Assembly (NCBI GenBank): GCA_942493305.1
Contig: OW818686.1
Coordinates: forward strand, 2,232,001 to 2,296,000
From: UBA7672 sp030824255
GTDB lineage: Bacteria > Pseudomonadota > Alphaproteobacteria > Caulobacterales > Hyphomonadaceae
Direction of reading: 5' to 3'
Length of the DNA stretch: 64,000 nucleotides
Shown here one piece after another: positions 54,539-64,000 of the stretch. A model generated the notes under the pieces. The model was not told the DNA's origin, made no database searches, and saw only the letters and a program-made list of their open reading frames with translations. Each line of letters begins with the position of its first letter. Positions within the stretch are counted from its first letter, which is position 1. The position numbers were made by a program, and so were the translations under genes.

Positions 54539-55390
54539 CTAGGCCGACCTGGCTTCGACCATGCCTTCGGCGCCGCCGCGGACCAGCGCCTCGGCGATCT
54601 GCTGGGCGTCGAGGGCTGCCTGCGCCTGCGGATCGATCGAGACGATCGTCTTCTGCTGGCGGATGGCCTCGCGCACCTTCAGGTCGCGCAGGACAATGCC
54701 GGCGAGCGGAGGACGGAAGCCGAGGAAGGTCTGCGACGCGCGCGCCAGCGCCTCATAAGTGCGGCGACCGGCAACGCGGGTGTCAGCCATGTTGATGGCG
54801 ATCCACGGCTGCACCGACGGCGCATAGCCGCGCAAAACCTTGATGAACGCATAGGCGTCCGTCATCGAGGTCGGCTCGTCATTGGCGACGACCACGCAGC
54901 GATCGCACGCACGTGCAAGACGCATCACATTGTCTTCGATGCCGGCGCCAAGGTCGACCAGCACCGTATCATACTGCAGCGCGAGTGCGGTCAGCGAAGC
55001 GGCAAGGCGGGACGCCTCTTCCGCCGGCAGGCCGGCCAGCGCGCCCGAGCCCGAGCGGCCCGGCAGCACGTCAAATCCGATTTCAGAGCCTGCGCCGCCA
55101 TTGACCTTGCAGACCGCATCCTCAAGTTCGACCCAGCCCGCGATGACCGCAGCAAGATCCGTCTCAGGGGCGATGCCGAGCTGCACGTCCACGTTCGCGA
55201 GACCCAGGTCGCCGTCGACCAGCAGGGTCCGGCGGCCCATCTTTGCGAAGGAGGCGGCGAGGGTGGTGGAGAGCCAGGTCTTCCCGACCCCGCCCTTGCC
55301 CGAGGCGACTGCGATGACGGAAGCTGGAGCCACGCGCGAGCGGTGACTGCCTTTCCCTTCCGACTTTTTCGAACCGAAGTTCATCATCAC
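54539..55390 (-). CDS. flhG: MinD-like flagellar number regulator FlhG
   Basis: The 283-residue ParA/MinD-family ATPase has the deviant Walker A GKGGVGKT, switch segment VDGDLGLANVDVQLG (the FlhG form), and VLVDLGAGIEDNVMRLARACDR. A basic N-terminal tail precedes the ATPase, and the C-terminal 30 or so residues may form the membrane-binding helix. With FlhF it sets flagellar number and placement. The start is ambiguous: GTG 55390 overlaps the flhF stop (GTGA), and ATG 55387 or 55384 are also usable with GGGAG upstream. Confidence 0.88.
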   Translation of the reverse strand: MMMNFGSKKSEGKGSHRSRVAPASVIAVASGKGGVGKTWLSTTLAASFAKMGRRTLLVDGDLGLANVDVQLGIAPETDLAAVIAGWVELEDAVCKVNGGAGSEIGFDVLPGRSGSGALAGLPAEEASRLAASLTALALQYDTVLVDLGAGIEDNVMRLARACDRCVVVANDEPTSMTDAYAFIKVLRGYAPSVQPWIAINMADTRVAGRRTYEALARASQTFLGFRPPLAGIVLRDLKVREAIRQQKTIVSIDPQAQAALDAQQIAEALVRGGAEGMVEARSA

Positions 55391-56370
55391 GCCGCTCCCT
55401 TGAGCTGGTCAGCTTCCGGAACTTCGCCGCCGGCAATGAAGAGCCGCGCGATCCGTTCAGACGAAGCAGGCGTCAGCCCACATCGTGCATTTGACGTCAA
55501 ACCTAGTGAAGCGATGCTTAACCGCGCGGAAGAAATTGCTGCAATTGCACCCCCGCGACGCCGAACCGCATCTACCTTGGTAAGGATGACACGGCGGCAT
55601 CCTGCCTGTGCGAAGGCGCGGGCATTGTCCTCGATCTCCATGGGGTGGCCATCAGCGCCCAGGACGAGGATCGGTTCCACATTCATGTATGAAATCAAGT
55701 CGCTGCAGCGTTTCATGTCCGCCTCGTCAAGCGGGTTAAATGAGGGGCAGTCGATGACAAGACGATGACCGCGATCGTCAGCTTCACGCACCAGACGCAT
55801 CAGATGGTCCGGCGTGATTGCACAGGTTACCGAGGCCTTAAGGGTTAAGGCAGCCAGGCGGCCCGCCTGACCCGACGCATCGAAATCGGCGGCGACCGGC
55901 TCGATCGGACGCTTTTTGTCAGACAGGAAGCGGGCGATCTTCGCCGCCGCCGTCGTCTTGCCGGACCCGTGCGGGCCGACCAGCAGCCACGATTTCGATG
56001 GGTTCGGATTAAGCGGGTTGAATGTCAGCACGCCCTCGATGCCGACGGCCAGCGAGTTGATCGCTTCCATCCCGGCGCCGAGACGGCTTCCCGCCTCCGA
56101 CACCATGTGCACGAAGCCATCCGGCGCGCCGTGCCAGCGCAGGGTGGAGGAGAGCTGCGAGCGTGTCTCGTCGAACACCGGTCGCACTTCGGCGAATTTC
56201 GGCGCGGCGAACTTGTGGCCAAAGTTGCGTTCGATGGCGGCGCGCACCTCGAACATGCCGTCGTCTTCGCGCTCGCGCGTCGACAGGATAACCGCGTCGG
56301 CCCCCATCTCGGCCCGCACCATGGCGAGGGCTTCCTCCTCGGTCCGGCCCACGAACATCTTCATCTTCAT
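55387..56370 (-). CDS. flhF: SRP-type GTPase FlhF, atypical switch motif
   Basis: The 327-residue protein has the FlhF N-terminal start (MKMFVGRTEEEALAMVRAEMG), a short basic middle region and an NG-type GTPase core with GPHGSGKTTAAAKIA, ADFDASGQAGRLAAL and TKVDAVRRRGGAI. Where SRP GTPases have DTAGR, this protein reads VIDCPSFNPLDE, so hydrolysis or its regulation may differ. In polar flagellates FlhF marks the pole for the flagellum. It is coupled to flhG and follows flhA by 13 bases. Confidence 0.87.
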   Translation of the reverse strand: MKMKMFVGRTEEEALAMVRAEMGADAVILSTREREDDGMFEVRAAIERNFGHKFAAPKFAEVRPVFDETRSQLSSTLRWHGAPDGFVHMVSEAGSRLGAGMEAINSLAVGIEGVLTFNPLNPNPSKSWLLVGPHGSGKTTAAAKIARFLSDKKRPIEPVAADFDASGQAGRLAALTLKASVTCAITPDHLMRLVREADDRGHRLVIDCPSFNPLDEADMKRCSDLISYMNVEPILVLGADGHPMEIEDNARAFAQAGCRRVILTKVDAVRRRGGAIAAISSARLSIASLGLTSNARCGLTPASSERIARLFIAGGEVPEADQLKGAA

Positions 56371-56383
56371 AGGGCGTACTCCT

Positions 56384-58489
56384 CTACACGGCGCCGGCTG
56401 AGCGCAGCCGGGCTTTCGGGTGAATTTCGTTCTGCGACATCACGATGGTCTGCGGCCGGAACCGTTCCACCAGCGAGCGCACATAGGGGCGTACGCCAGC
56501 CGACGTGAGCAGGACCGGGCTGTCGCCCATCTGTCCGGCGCGCTCGAAGGCATTGCGCAGGTCGGCGACAAACTGGTGCAGGCGCGAGGGCTCCAGCGCG
56601 AGCTGGCGATCCGCGCCGACACCGACCAGCGCCTCGCCGAATGCCTGTTCCCAGTTGGGCGACAGGGCAATGATCGGCAGCGCCCCCGACGCATCGAGAT
56701 TCGCGTTACAAAGCTGGCGCGACAGGCGTGTCCGCACATGCTCGGTCACGGAAAGCAGGTCTGTGGACGCTGACGTCGCTTCCGCAATAGCTTCGAGGAT
56801 CGTCGCGAAATCGCGGATGGAGATACGTTCGCGCAGGAGGTTCTGGAGGATTCGCTGGATTCCCGACACGGTGATCTGCTGCGGCGTGATATCCGTAACC
56901 AGCGCGGCCTGTTGTTTTGGCAGGTCCTCGATCAGCATCTTCACCGACGCAAACGACAGCAGCTCCGCCATGTTCTCTTTCACCAGCTCGGTGAAGTGCG
57001 TGGTGAGCACCGTCGCCGCATCGACGATCGTGTAACCCTGGATGGCGGCATTTTCCTTGGCGTTGTCGTCGATCCATACCGCAGGCAAGCCAAACACCGG
57101 CTCGTTGACCTTTTCACCAGCGATGGGCGGCGCAGCGCCGGACGCGTCCATTGCCAGGTGCATCTGCGGCTTCAGCTTGCCACGACCAGCGACCACTTCC
57201 TTGATGAGGATGCGGTACTCGTCCGAGGCAAGCTCAAGATTGTCGATAATGCGCACTTGCGGAACGACGAAGCCGAACTCAGATGCAATCTGCCGACGCA
57301 CGGCCTTGACCTGATCGGTCAGCTTGCGCCCCGACGTTTCGTTGATGAAGCTCAGCAATCCGAAGCCGAGTTCGATCTTGATGTCGTCGACCGCAAGCGA
57401 CTCCTGGATCGGCGGCTCGGGGATGGGCTTGGCGCGTTGTTCGGCGACCGCGTCGGCCGCCTTGCTCTGTTCCTGGACGCGTTCTTTCTGGAAGCCGCGC
57501 CAGGCGAAGTAACCGCAGATGCCAGCCAGACCGAAGAACGGGATCAGCGGCATGCCCGGCAGCAGGCCGACGAACAGCGACATTGCGGCCGCCATGGAAA
57601 GCGCCTGCGGCCGCGCGAACAGCTGGACCCCGATGGCCTTGTCCGCCGCGCCTTCGACGCCTGCCTTGGAGACCAGCATGCCTGCCGCGACCGAAACAAT
57701 GAGGGCAGGGATCTGCGAGACGATGCCGTCGCCGACCGTCAGCAGCGTGTAGGAGTTGGCGGCCTCCTCGAAAGAGATGCCTTCCTGGGCGACGCCGATG
57801 ATCATGCCGCCGATGATGTTGATGAACGTGATCAGGATGCCGGCCATGGCATCGCCGCGCACGAACTTCGAGGCGCCGTCCATCGCGCCGTAGAAATTGC
57901 TTTCGCCTTCAAGTTCCTTGCGGCGCCTGCGGGCCTCTTCCTCGTTGATCATGCCGGCGGACAGGTCGGCGTCGATCGCCATCTGCTTGCCGGGCATGGC
58001 GTCGAGGGTGAAGCGCGCCGCGACTTCCGCGATACGGCCTGAGCCCTTGGTGACGACAACGAAGTTCACGATGATCAGGATGATGAAAACGACGACGCCG
58101 ATGACGAAGTTGCCGTTCATCACGAAGTTGCCGAAGGCCTGGATGATGCTGCCGGCGGCTTCGGGGCCTTCGTGGCCATGCCCAAGGATGAGGCGGGTGG
58201 TGGCGATGTTCAGCGCCAGTCGCAGAAGCGTTGCCAATAGCAGCACTGTCGGAAAGGCGGAGAATTCCAGCGGCTTCTGGATAAGAAGCGCCGTCATGAG
58301 GATAAGAACAGACAGCGTGATCGAAACAGCCAGCAGCATGTCCAGGAGGAAGGCGGGGATGGGGATGATGAGCATCATCACCAGCGCCATCACGCCGAGG
58401 CCAAGCGCATATTCGCCACGCGCGAACAGCTTGGTCAGCGCATTCAGGTCAAAGCCGTTACCGGCTGGAATCGTACCCGCCTGGGCCAT
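56384..58489 (-). CDS. flhA: Flagellar export gate protein FlhA
   Basis: The 701-residue inner-membrane protein of the flagellar export gate has about eight transmembrane segments in the first 330 residues. The FHIPEP-type loop contains RIAEVAARFTLDAMPGKQMA and AGMINEEEARRRR. The cytoplasmic domain (about 350-701) forms the substrate-chaperone docking ring. It starts 5 bases after the flbD stop, and length and motifs are standard. Confidence 0.97.
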   Translation of the reverse strand: MAQAGTIPAGNGFDLNALTKLFARGEYALGLGVMALVMMLIIPIPAFLLDMLLAVSITLSVLILMTALLIQKPLEFSAFPTVLLLATLLRLALNIATTRLILGHGHEGPEAAGSIIQAFGNFVMNGNFVIGVVVFIILIIVNFVVVTKGSGRIAEVAARFTLDAMPGKQMAIDADLSAGMINEEEARRRRKELEGESNFYGAMDGASKFVRGDAMAGILITFINIIGGMIIGVAQEGISFEEAANSYTLLTVGDGIVSQIPALIVSVAAGMLVSKAGVEGAADKAIGVQLFARPQALSMAAAMSLFVGLLPGMPLIPFFGLAGICGYFAWRGFQKERVQEQSKAADAVAEQRAKPIPEPPIQESLAVDDIKIELGFGLLSFINETSGRKLTDQVKAVRRQIASEFGFVVPQVRIIDNLELASDEYRILIKEVVAGRGKLKPQMHLAMDASGAAPPIAGEKVNEPVFGLPAVWIDDNAKENAAIQGYTIVDAATVLTTHFTELVKENMAELLSFASVKMLIEDLPKQQAALVTDITPQQITVSGIQRILQNLLRERISIRDFATILEAIAEATSASTDLLSVTEHVRTRLSRQLCNANLDASGALPIIALSPNWEQAFGEALVGVGADRQLALEPSRLHQFVADLRNAFERAGQMGDSPVLLTSAGVRPYVRSLVERFRPQTIVMSQNEIHPKARLRSAGAV

Positions 58490-58494
58490 CTAGA

Positions 58495-59865
<1,371 letters not shown>

Positions 59866-59875
59866 GGGTTTTCCT

Positions 59876-60226
59876 CTAGGCGTCCGAGTTCTTGATGATT
59901 TCCGTCATGGTCACGCCCAGGCGATCGTCGACGACGACAACCTCCCCGCGAGCGACCAGACGGGAGTTCACATAGATGTCGATGGCTTCACCGACGCGGC
60001 GGTCGAGTTCCAGCACCGAGCCTTCCGTCAGCTCCAGCAGCTTGGAGACTTCGATGGTCGTGCGGCCGATGACGGCCTGCACGGACACCGGCACGTCGAA
60101 GACGGGCTTGAGGTCCGCCGCAATCTTGTCGCGTGCGTCTTCCGCAACGTGCGTTTGCGCCGCGCTGCGTGGGGCAGGAGCGTTCGCGTGGGCCAGATCC
60201 GGCAGTTTGAGATCGTTGGTGTTCAT
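59876..60226 (-). CDS. fliN: Flagellar switch protein FliN
   Basis: The 116-residue C-ring protein has a variable N-terminal 40 residues followed by the SpoA domain: VFDVPVSVQAVIGRTTIEV, LLELTEGSVLELDRRVGE and NSRLVARGEVVVVDDRLGVT. With FliG (and FliM, not in this window) it forms the rotor switch. TAGGA lies 4 bases before the ATG, 6 bases after the fliH stop. Confidence 0.95.
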   Translation of the reverse strand: MNTNDLKLPDLAHANAPAPRSAAQTHVAEDARDKIAADLKPVFDVPVSVQAVIGRTTIEVSKLLELTEGSVLELDRRVGEAIDIYVNSRLVARGEVVVVDDRLGVTMTEIIKNSDA

Positions 60227-60232
60227 GAGGTC

Positions 60233-60859
60233 CTACGCGGCGGAAAAGAGGTCAAGCTGGGGGGCAATCGGGTCCTGCAGGCGGGCGCTCAGGACAGATT
60301 CGATTGTGGTTTCGATGCCTTCACGGCTGAACCCGGCCGAGCCGTCCGACCATTCGACACGCCAGTCGCCCGGACGTGCGCGCGGGTCGACACGGAAGGA
60401 GATGCCTGCGCCGATCCCCTTGGCGCGCAGCTGTTCCAGCCGGCGCTCTATGGCTTCGATGGATTCCGGCGCACAGGCCACGATGATGCTCGGTCCCGCC
60501 TTGAGTTGGGAAATCGTGTCGGCGATGGCGATGGCGGCGGCTTCCTCGCCCGCACGGTCGAGCGCCGTGCCGGCAATTTTCTTGGCGGCAATCAGGGCAA
60601 GCTCGGCGGCTTCCGCACGCAGACCTGCCGCAATCGCGTGAAGCTGGGCTGCAACCGGGGCAAGGCTCACGACGATCCGATCGACCGAGGCAAAACCCTT
60701 GGCTTCCGTCGCCTGGCGCGCCTTGGCCTCGCCTTCGGTGCGTGCCTGAACCGCGATCTGGTCGGCTTCCTCGCGCGAAATATATTTGCGCTCAGGCCCG
60801 GAGATCACCTCTCCAGAGGACGAGAATTCTGTCGCGAAGCTGAAGGGAGACGTGTTCAT
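60233..60859 (-). CDS. fliH: Flagellar assembly protein FliH (FlbE)
   Basis: The 208-residue protein holds the FliI ATPase at the export gate. It has an N-terminal variable region (SFATEFSS near the start), a central Ala/Glu-rich coiled coil (EADQIAVQARTEGEAKARQA) and a C-terminal domain with the VEWSDGSAGFSREGIETTIE pattern of FliH/YscL. Family identity is low, so position between fliG and fliN, as for Caulobacter flbE, is part of the evidence. The ATG overlaps the fliG stop by one base (TGATG). Confidence 0.88.
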   Translation of the reverse strand: MNTSPFSFATEFSSSGEVISGPERKYISREEADQIAVQARTEGEAKARQATEAKGFASVDRIVVSLAPVAAQLHAIAAGLRAEAAELALIAAKKIAGTALDRAGEEAAAIAIADTISQLKAGPSIIVACAPESIEAIERRLEQLRAKGIGAGISFRVDPRARPGDWRVEWSDGSAGFSREGIETTIESVLSARLQDPIAPQLDLFSAA

Positions 60860-61983
60860 CAGTAAATCAACTCGTCCTGGCCGCCGCTTTCGGCGAGCAT
60901 GATTTCGCCGCGGTCCGCCAACGCCTTGGCGACCACGACCATTTCCTGCTGGGCGCTTTCGACGTCCTTGAGCTTGACCGGGCCCATCGCGGCCATGTCA
61001 TCGCGCATGAGCTTCGCTGCGCGTTCGGACATGTTCGACATGAACAGGTTGCGCATTTCGTCGTTCGCGCCCTTGAGCGCGAGGCCCAGCTTGTCCTTGT
61101 CGATGTTGCGCAGCAGCGTCTGTACGCCGCCCGGATCGAGTTTTGACAGATCCTCGAAGACGAACATCAGCGAACGGATCTTGTCGGCCGCGTCCTTGTT
61201 CTTGTCTTCGAGAAGCGACATGAATCGCCCCTCGGTCTGCCGGTCGAAATTGTTGAAGATGGAAGCCATCTGCTCGTGGCTGTCGCGTTTCGACGTGCGG
61301 GCGAGGTTTGTCATGAACTCGGTGCGCAGGGTCGACTCGATTTTTTCGAGAATGTCGCGCTGCACAGGCTCCATGCGCAGCATGCGCTGGATGACTTCGA
61401 GCGCGAATTCCGGGGGCAGGGCGCTGAGCACGCGGGCGGAGTGATCCGTCTTGATCTTCGACAGCACGACCGCGACGGTCTGCGGGTATTCGTTCTTGAG
61501 GTAGTTCGCGAGAACCTGCTCATTCACGTTGGCCAGCTTGTCCCACATCGTGCGACCGGCAGGGCCACGCAGCTCTTCCATCAGGGCGTCGACCTTGTCG
61601 CGCGGCAGGAACTGCAGCAGCAGCTTGTGCGTCTGGTCGTAGGATCCCGTCACGGCTCCGGAGCCAGAGAGACGGTTCACGAAATCCTTGATCAGATATT
61701 CCACCGTTTCGGCGCGCACGGGGCCGAGGTTCGACATGGCGGACGAAATCTCGCGCAGCTCGTCGTCGTCGAGGCGATCCCAGATCGGCTTTGCTTCCTC
61801 GCCAAGCGCCAGCAGCAGGATGGCCGCCTTTTCGACGCCGTGCAGGCCCGCGATCGCACGAATGGTTTCCGCATTGCGGCGATTGGCGTCCGCAACCGGG
61901 TCCTCACGGGCAGGGGCCGTCGGAGCCGGAGCGGCGGATTGTTCGGCTTCGGGAGCCTTGAGGGCAGCGGCGGACCTGCTCAT
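60859..61983 (-). CDS. fliG: Flagellar motor switch protein FliG
   Basis: The 374-residue rotor protein has an Ala/Pro-rich extra N-terminus of about 45 residues, then the N, middle and C domains. Visible are EKAAILLLALGEE, the EHPQ-type segment reading EYPQTVAVVLSKI (Tyr replacing His), and the torque helix region with DKLGLALKGANDEMRNLF and RAAKLMRDDMAAMGPVKLKDVE (quoted in parts). Its ATG overlaps the fliF stop (ATGA). Confidence 0.96.
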   Translation of the reverse strand: MSRSAAALKAPEAEQSAAPAPTAPAREDPVADANRRNAETIRAIAGLHGVEKAAILLLALGEEAKPIWDRLDDDELREISSAMSNLGPVRAETVEYLIKDFVNRLSGSGAVTGSYDQTHKLLLQFLPRDKVDALMEELRGPAGRTMWDKLANVNEQVLANYLKNEYPQTVAVVLSKIKTDHSARVLSALPPEFALEVIQRMLRMEPVQRDILEKIESTLRTEFMTNLARTSKRDSHEQMASIFNNFDRQTEGRFMSLLEDKNKDAADKIRSLMFVFEDLSKLDPGGVQTLLRNIDKDKLGLALKGANDEMRNLFMSNMSERAAKLMRDDMAAMGPVKLKDVESAQQEMVVVAKALADRGEIMLAESGGQDELIY

Positions 61984-63737
61984 GCCGCACGCTCCGGCGC
62001 TTCCTCAGCCATCCACGAGCGGATGATCGCGAGCGATTCGTCCGGGTGGCTGGCGACGACTTCCGATATTTTCTTGATCGAAGAGGCTTTCACCTGGCCG
62101 GAAATGCGCGCCACATCAATGCCGGCGTCGGTGCGGTCATGCATCGGCGGTTCAAGCGAGGGCAGGCGGGTCTCGCCGGAAACCGTACGTGTCTCGCGTT
62201 CCATCACGATGGTCTGCTGAGCGATTGCGGCTTCGTGAGCTGCGATCGCCTTGGCGCGCTTTGCGCCTTTCAGCTTCGCAATTTCCGGGGGAAGATTTTC
62301 GCCATCCGGCTTGGAAAACAGGCCAGAGACCAGCGGACGCAGCACGAAAAACACCAGCGCCAGCGCCGTCAGCACCAGGGCGAGGATCTCGCCGACACGG
62401 ACAAGGTCGAACTTGTCGAAGTCAAACGGGCCAGGCGCGGTGGCGCCATCCATCGACGTGTCCGGACGGGCAAACGCGGTGCTTTCGACGGTCACGACGT
62501 CGCCGCGCTGTTCGTTGAAGAGAACCGCCGATTTCACCAGGCCGCTGATGCGGGCGATCTCTTCCGGCGAACGGTCCTGCCACGTAGCGGGTTGGCCTTC
62601 AGCGCCCGGCACGCGCACCTGATCGAGCGCGACGGCGACCGACAGGCGACGGATCTGGCCGCCTTCGACGACTTCCGTCCGCACGGTCTTGTCGATTTCG
62701 TAGTTGACCGTCGATTCCGCGCGGTTCGTGCGCGACTGGCTGGAGGGCAGGGGGGCGGCGGCCGGCTGTGCGCCGGTCGGCACGTTGTTGGCTACGGTGG
62801 TTTCATCGCCCGGCGCCATGTCCTGGCTGTCGGAGGAGTCCTCGACGGTCGTTTCCGAACGGACGACACGGCTGTCCGGATTGAACGTTTCCGAGCTTTG
62901 CGTGACGCGGTTGAAGTCAGCGTCGATCGAGACCGTGACTTTGGCGGCGCCCGGTCCAGCGATGTTCTCGATGACGTCGAGAACCTTCTTGCGATAGCTG
63001 TCCTCCATCGAGGTGCGGCGCTCGTCCGAGCTGGTGCCCCCACCCATGCCGCCGCCAGCGGCATCCGTTGCGGCTGCCAGCAGGCGTCCGTCCGTGCTGG
63101 TCACAGTGACGGCATCCACTGCCAGTCCGGGCACCTGCGAGGCCACCAGGTTGCGAATGGCGCGGACTTTTTCGCCGGGCATGGCGTTGCCAGCCAGCTT
63201 GAGCACCACGGCGGCCTTCGGCTTGTCGCTGTTTTGCTGGAAAAGAGGCTTGTCGGGGATCGACAGGTGCACCTTGGCGGATTGTACCATGTCATAGGCG
63301 GAAATGGAGCGTTCCAGTTCGCCTTCCATCGCTCGCAGTTTCTTGATGTTGAGAACGAACTGGGTCTCCCCCAGCGCATCCGACTTGTCGAAAATTTCCC
63401 AGCCGACCGAGCCGCGCGTGGGCAGGCCCTGCTCGGACAGCATCATGCGGGCGTCTTCGACCTTGTCGGCATCCACGAAGATGGCGGAGCCGCCGCCTTC
63501 AAGCGAATAGCCGACGCCGGCCGTCTCAAGCCGGTCGGAGATCGTTGCCGCCTCTTCGAGGTCGAGGCCGGAGAAAAGGAGTTTCTTTGCGGTGTTTCCG
63601 CCCTGGAGCATGATCGCGCCAAGGCCGCCGCCGACAAGCGCGACGACAACGAGGGCCGCTGCGATGCGCATACGGCCTGACCGAGCGAGCTGACTCATCA
63701 GCCCCTTGGTATCGTCTTGCTGCTTATCTTCGGCCAT
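61980..63737 (-). CDS. fliF: Flagellar MS-ring protein FliF
   Basis: The 585-residue ring protein has transmembrane segments at about residues 24-46 and 440-465. The periplasmic ring-building motifs include LFSGLDLEEAATISDRLE, LSEQGLPTRGSVGWEIFD and DKPLFQQNSDKPKAAV. A Ser/Asp/Thr-rich linker follows. The C-terminal FliG-binding tail (KKISEVVASHPDESLAIIRSW) is intact. It heads an eight-gene operon and is preceded by CtrA-type boxes. The ribosome site is weak. Confidence 0.97.
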   Translation of the reverse strand: MAEDKQQDDTKGLMSQLARSGRMRIAAALVVVALVGGGLGAIMLQGGNTAKKLLFSGLDLEEAATISDRLETAGVGYSLEGGGSAIFVDADKVEDARMMLSEQGLPTRGSVGWEIFDKSDALGETQFVLNIKKLRAMEGELERSISAYDMVQSAKVHLSIPDKPLFQQNSDKPKAAVVLKLAGNAMPGEKVRAIRNLVASQVPGLAVDAVTVTSTDGRLLAAATDAAGGGMGGGTSSDERRTSMEDSYRKKVLDVIENIAGPGAAKVTVSIDADFNRVTQSSETFNPDSRVVRSETTVEDSSDSQDMAPGDETTVANNVPTGAQPAAAPLPSSQSRTNRAESTVNYEIDKTVRTEVVEGGQIRRLSVAVALDQVRVPGAEGQPATWQDRSPEEIARISGLVKSAVLFNEQRGDVVTVESTAFARPDTSMDGATAPGPFDFDKFDLVRVGEILALVLTALALVFFVLRPLVSGLFSKPDGENLPPEIAKLKGAKRAKAIAAHEAAIAQQTIVMERETRTVSGETRLPSLEPPMHDRTDAGIDVARISGQVKASSIKKISEVVASHPDESLAIIRSWMAEEAPERAA

Positions 63738-63812
63738 GCCCGCCCGGAAAAATCTGCCTGCGTCGCGATTTGCGACTAGGCAGGAAATTCCCAGTGCGTG
63801 GTAAACGGGTCC

Positions 63813-63849
63813 TTAAGACCGCTTAACGATATGGTTAGCGAAATCTTAA
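63813..63849 (-). promoter_or_regulatory. Candidate CtrA-binding cluster at the fliF promoter
   Basis: Four TTAA-like half sites begin at 63813, 63823, 63835 (TTAG) and 63846 on the plus strand. Read on the minus strand they give TTAA-N7-CTAAC, one change from the CtrA consensus TTAA-N7-TTAAC. The adjacent CTAACCAT-N4-TTAAG closely resembles the TTAACCAT-N4-TTAAG box at ctrA. They lie 76-112 bases upstream of fliF. In Caulobacter the fliF operon is CtrA-dependent. Confidence 0.65.
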
Positions 63850-63907
63850 GAACAGCTGGCTGCCGCCCCTCCCAAGAACCCCCGGGGCGGCGCCATTGGT
63901 CGTCAGT

Positions 63908-64000
63908 CTAGCGATAGTTCTGCAGTCGCGTGGTCCGAAGGCCCTTCACGCCATGACGCTGGTAGAGCCGCTCCCAACCGGAGAACTCCTCCCTCGAGAG
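63908..64000 (-). CDS. C-terminal end of an unidentified protein
   Basis: The minus strand is open from the window edge to a TAG at 63908. It encodes 30 residues rich in Arg and aromatics (SREEFSGWERLYQRHGVKGL, then RTTRLQNYR). A hairpin GCCGCCCC/GGGGCGGC (63862-63869 with 63884-63891) lies 16 bases past the stop and could end the transcript. The composition is protein-like, but the fragment is too short to name. Confidence 0.45.
   Translation of the reverse strand, partial: LSREEFSGWERLYQRHGVKGLRTTRLQNYR

Overview
The window is ordinary chromosome of a GC-rich alphaproteobacterium, most likely a flagellated, cell-cycle-regulated member of the Caulobacterales group (Caulobacteraceae or Hyphomonadaceae type). 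The evidence is a full-length CtrA with Asp51 and a C-terminal Ala-Ala, a FlbD-type sigma54 activator inside the fliF-fliG-fliH-fliN operon, CtrA-like TTAA boxes and GANTC (CcrM-type) sites at ctrA and fliF, and dispersed palindromic repeats of a kind seen in alphaproteobacterial genomes. No rRNA, tRNA, CRISPR array, prophage or intact transposase was seen.

Layout. 1-7 kb: end of a TPR-like protein, an ABC-F ATPase, a small pterin cluster (PTPS/QueD-like, FolB, FolM-like reductase), a membrane-anchored thermonuclease-fold protein and purA. 7-17.4 kb: periplasmic redox genes, namely a PQQ-type beta-propeller lipoprotein with a c-heme, a fusion of c-type heme, PHM-like copper monooxygenase and EF-hands, and an IorAB-like molybdenum hydroxylase; between them lie a degenerate epimerase, a lipoprotein and a SpoU-type methyltransferase. 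17.7-27 kb: TolB-like propeller, ABC exporter, beta-oxidation enzymes, sirtuin, SDR, a TonB-C-like secreted protein and an HNH nuclease of lower GC. 27-38.8 kb: TonB-dependent receptor, ClpB, an EmrAB-type efflux pair with a divergent TetR regulator, and an operon of acyl-CoA dehydrogenase, DUF4279 and enoyl-CoA hydratase. 39-50.9 kb: amidohydrolase, a secreted HExxH protein, a frameshifted GrpB-family gene, uvrC, several alpha/beta hydrolases and lipoproteins, a desaturase, DUF1003 and DUF4112 proteins, and an orphan secreted Hcp-like protein.

51-64 kb is a regulatory and flagellar block. ctrA diverges from fliI-fliJ, and an eight-gene operon (fliF-fliG-fliH-fliN-flbD-flhA-flhF-flhG) runs towards fliIJ on the other strand. 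CtrA is expected to activate fliF and FlbD to control the later flagellar genes; fliFG build the MS ring and switch, fliHIJ and flhA the export apparatus, and flhFG set flagellar placement and number.

Most interesting observations: (1) a convergent fliJ-flhG gap with about 410 nt of densely paired, terminator-ended sequence that resembles an orphan HEARO/omega-RNA (the IscB-associated RNA class) with no nuclease gene beside it; (2) a hairpin-array repeat with two intergenic copies and a partial copy read in frame inside uvrC; (3) six GANTC sites within 179 bp at ctrA; (4) a PTPS/QueD homologue whose catalytic Cys aligns with Tyr; (5) the heme, copper monooxygenase and EF-hand fusion; (6) a one-base frameshift in a GrpB-family gene.
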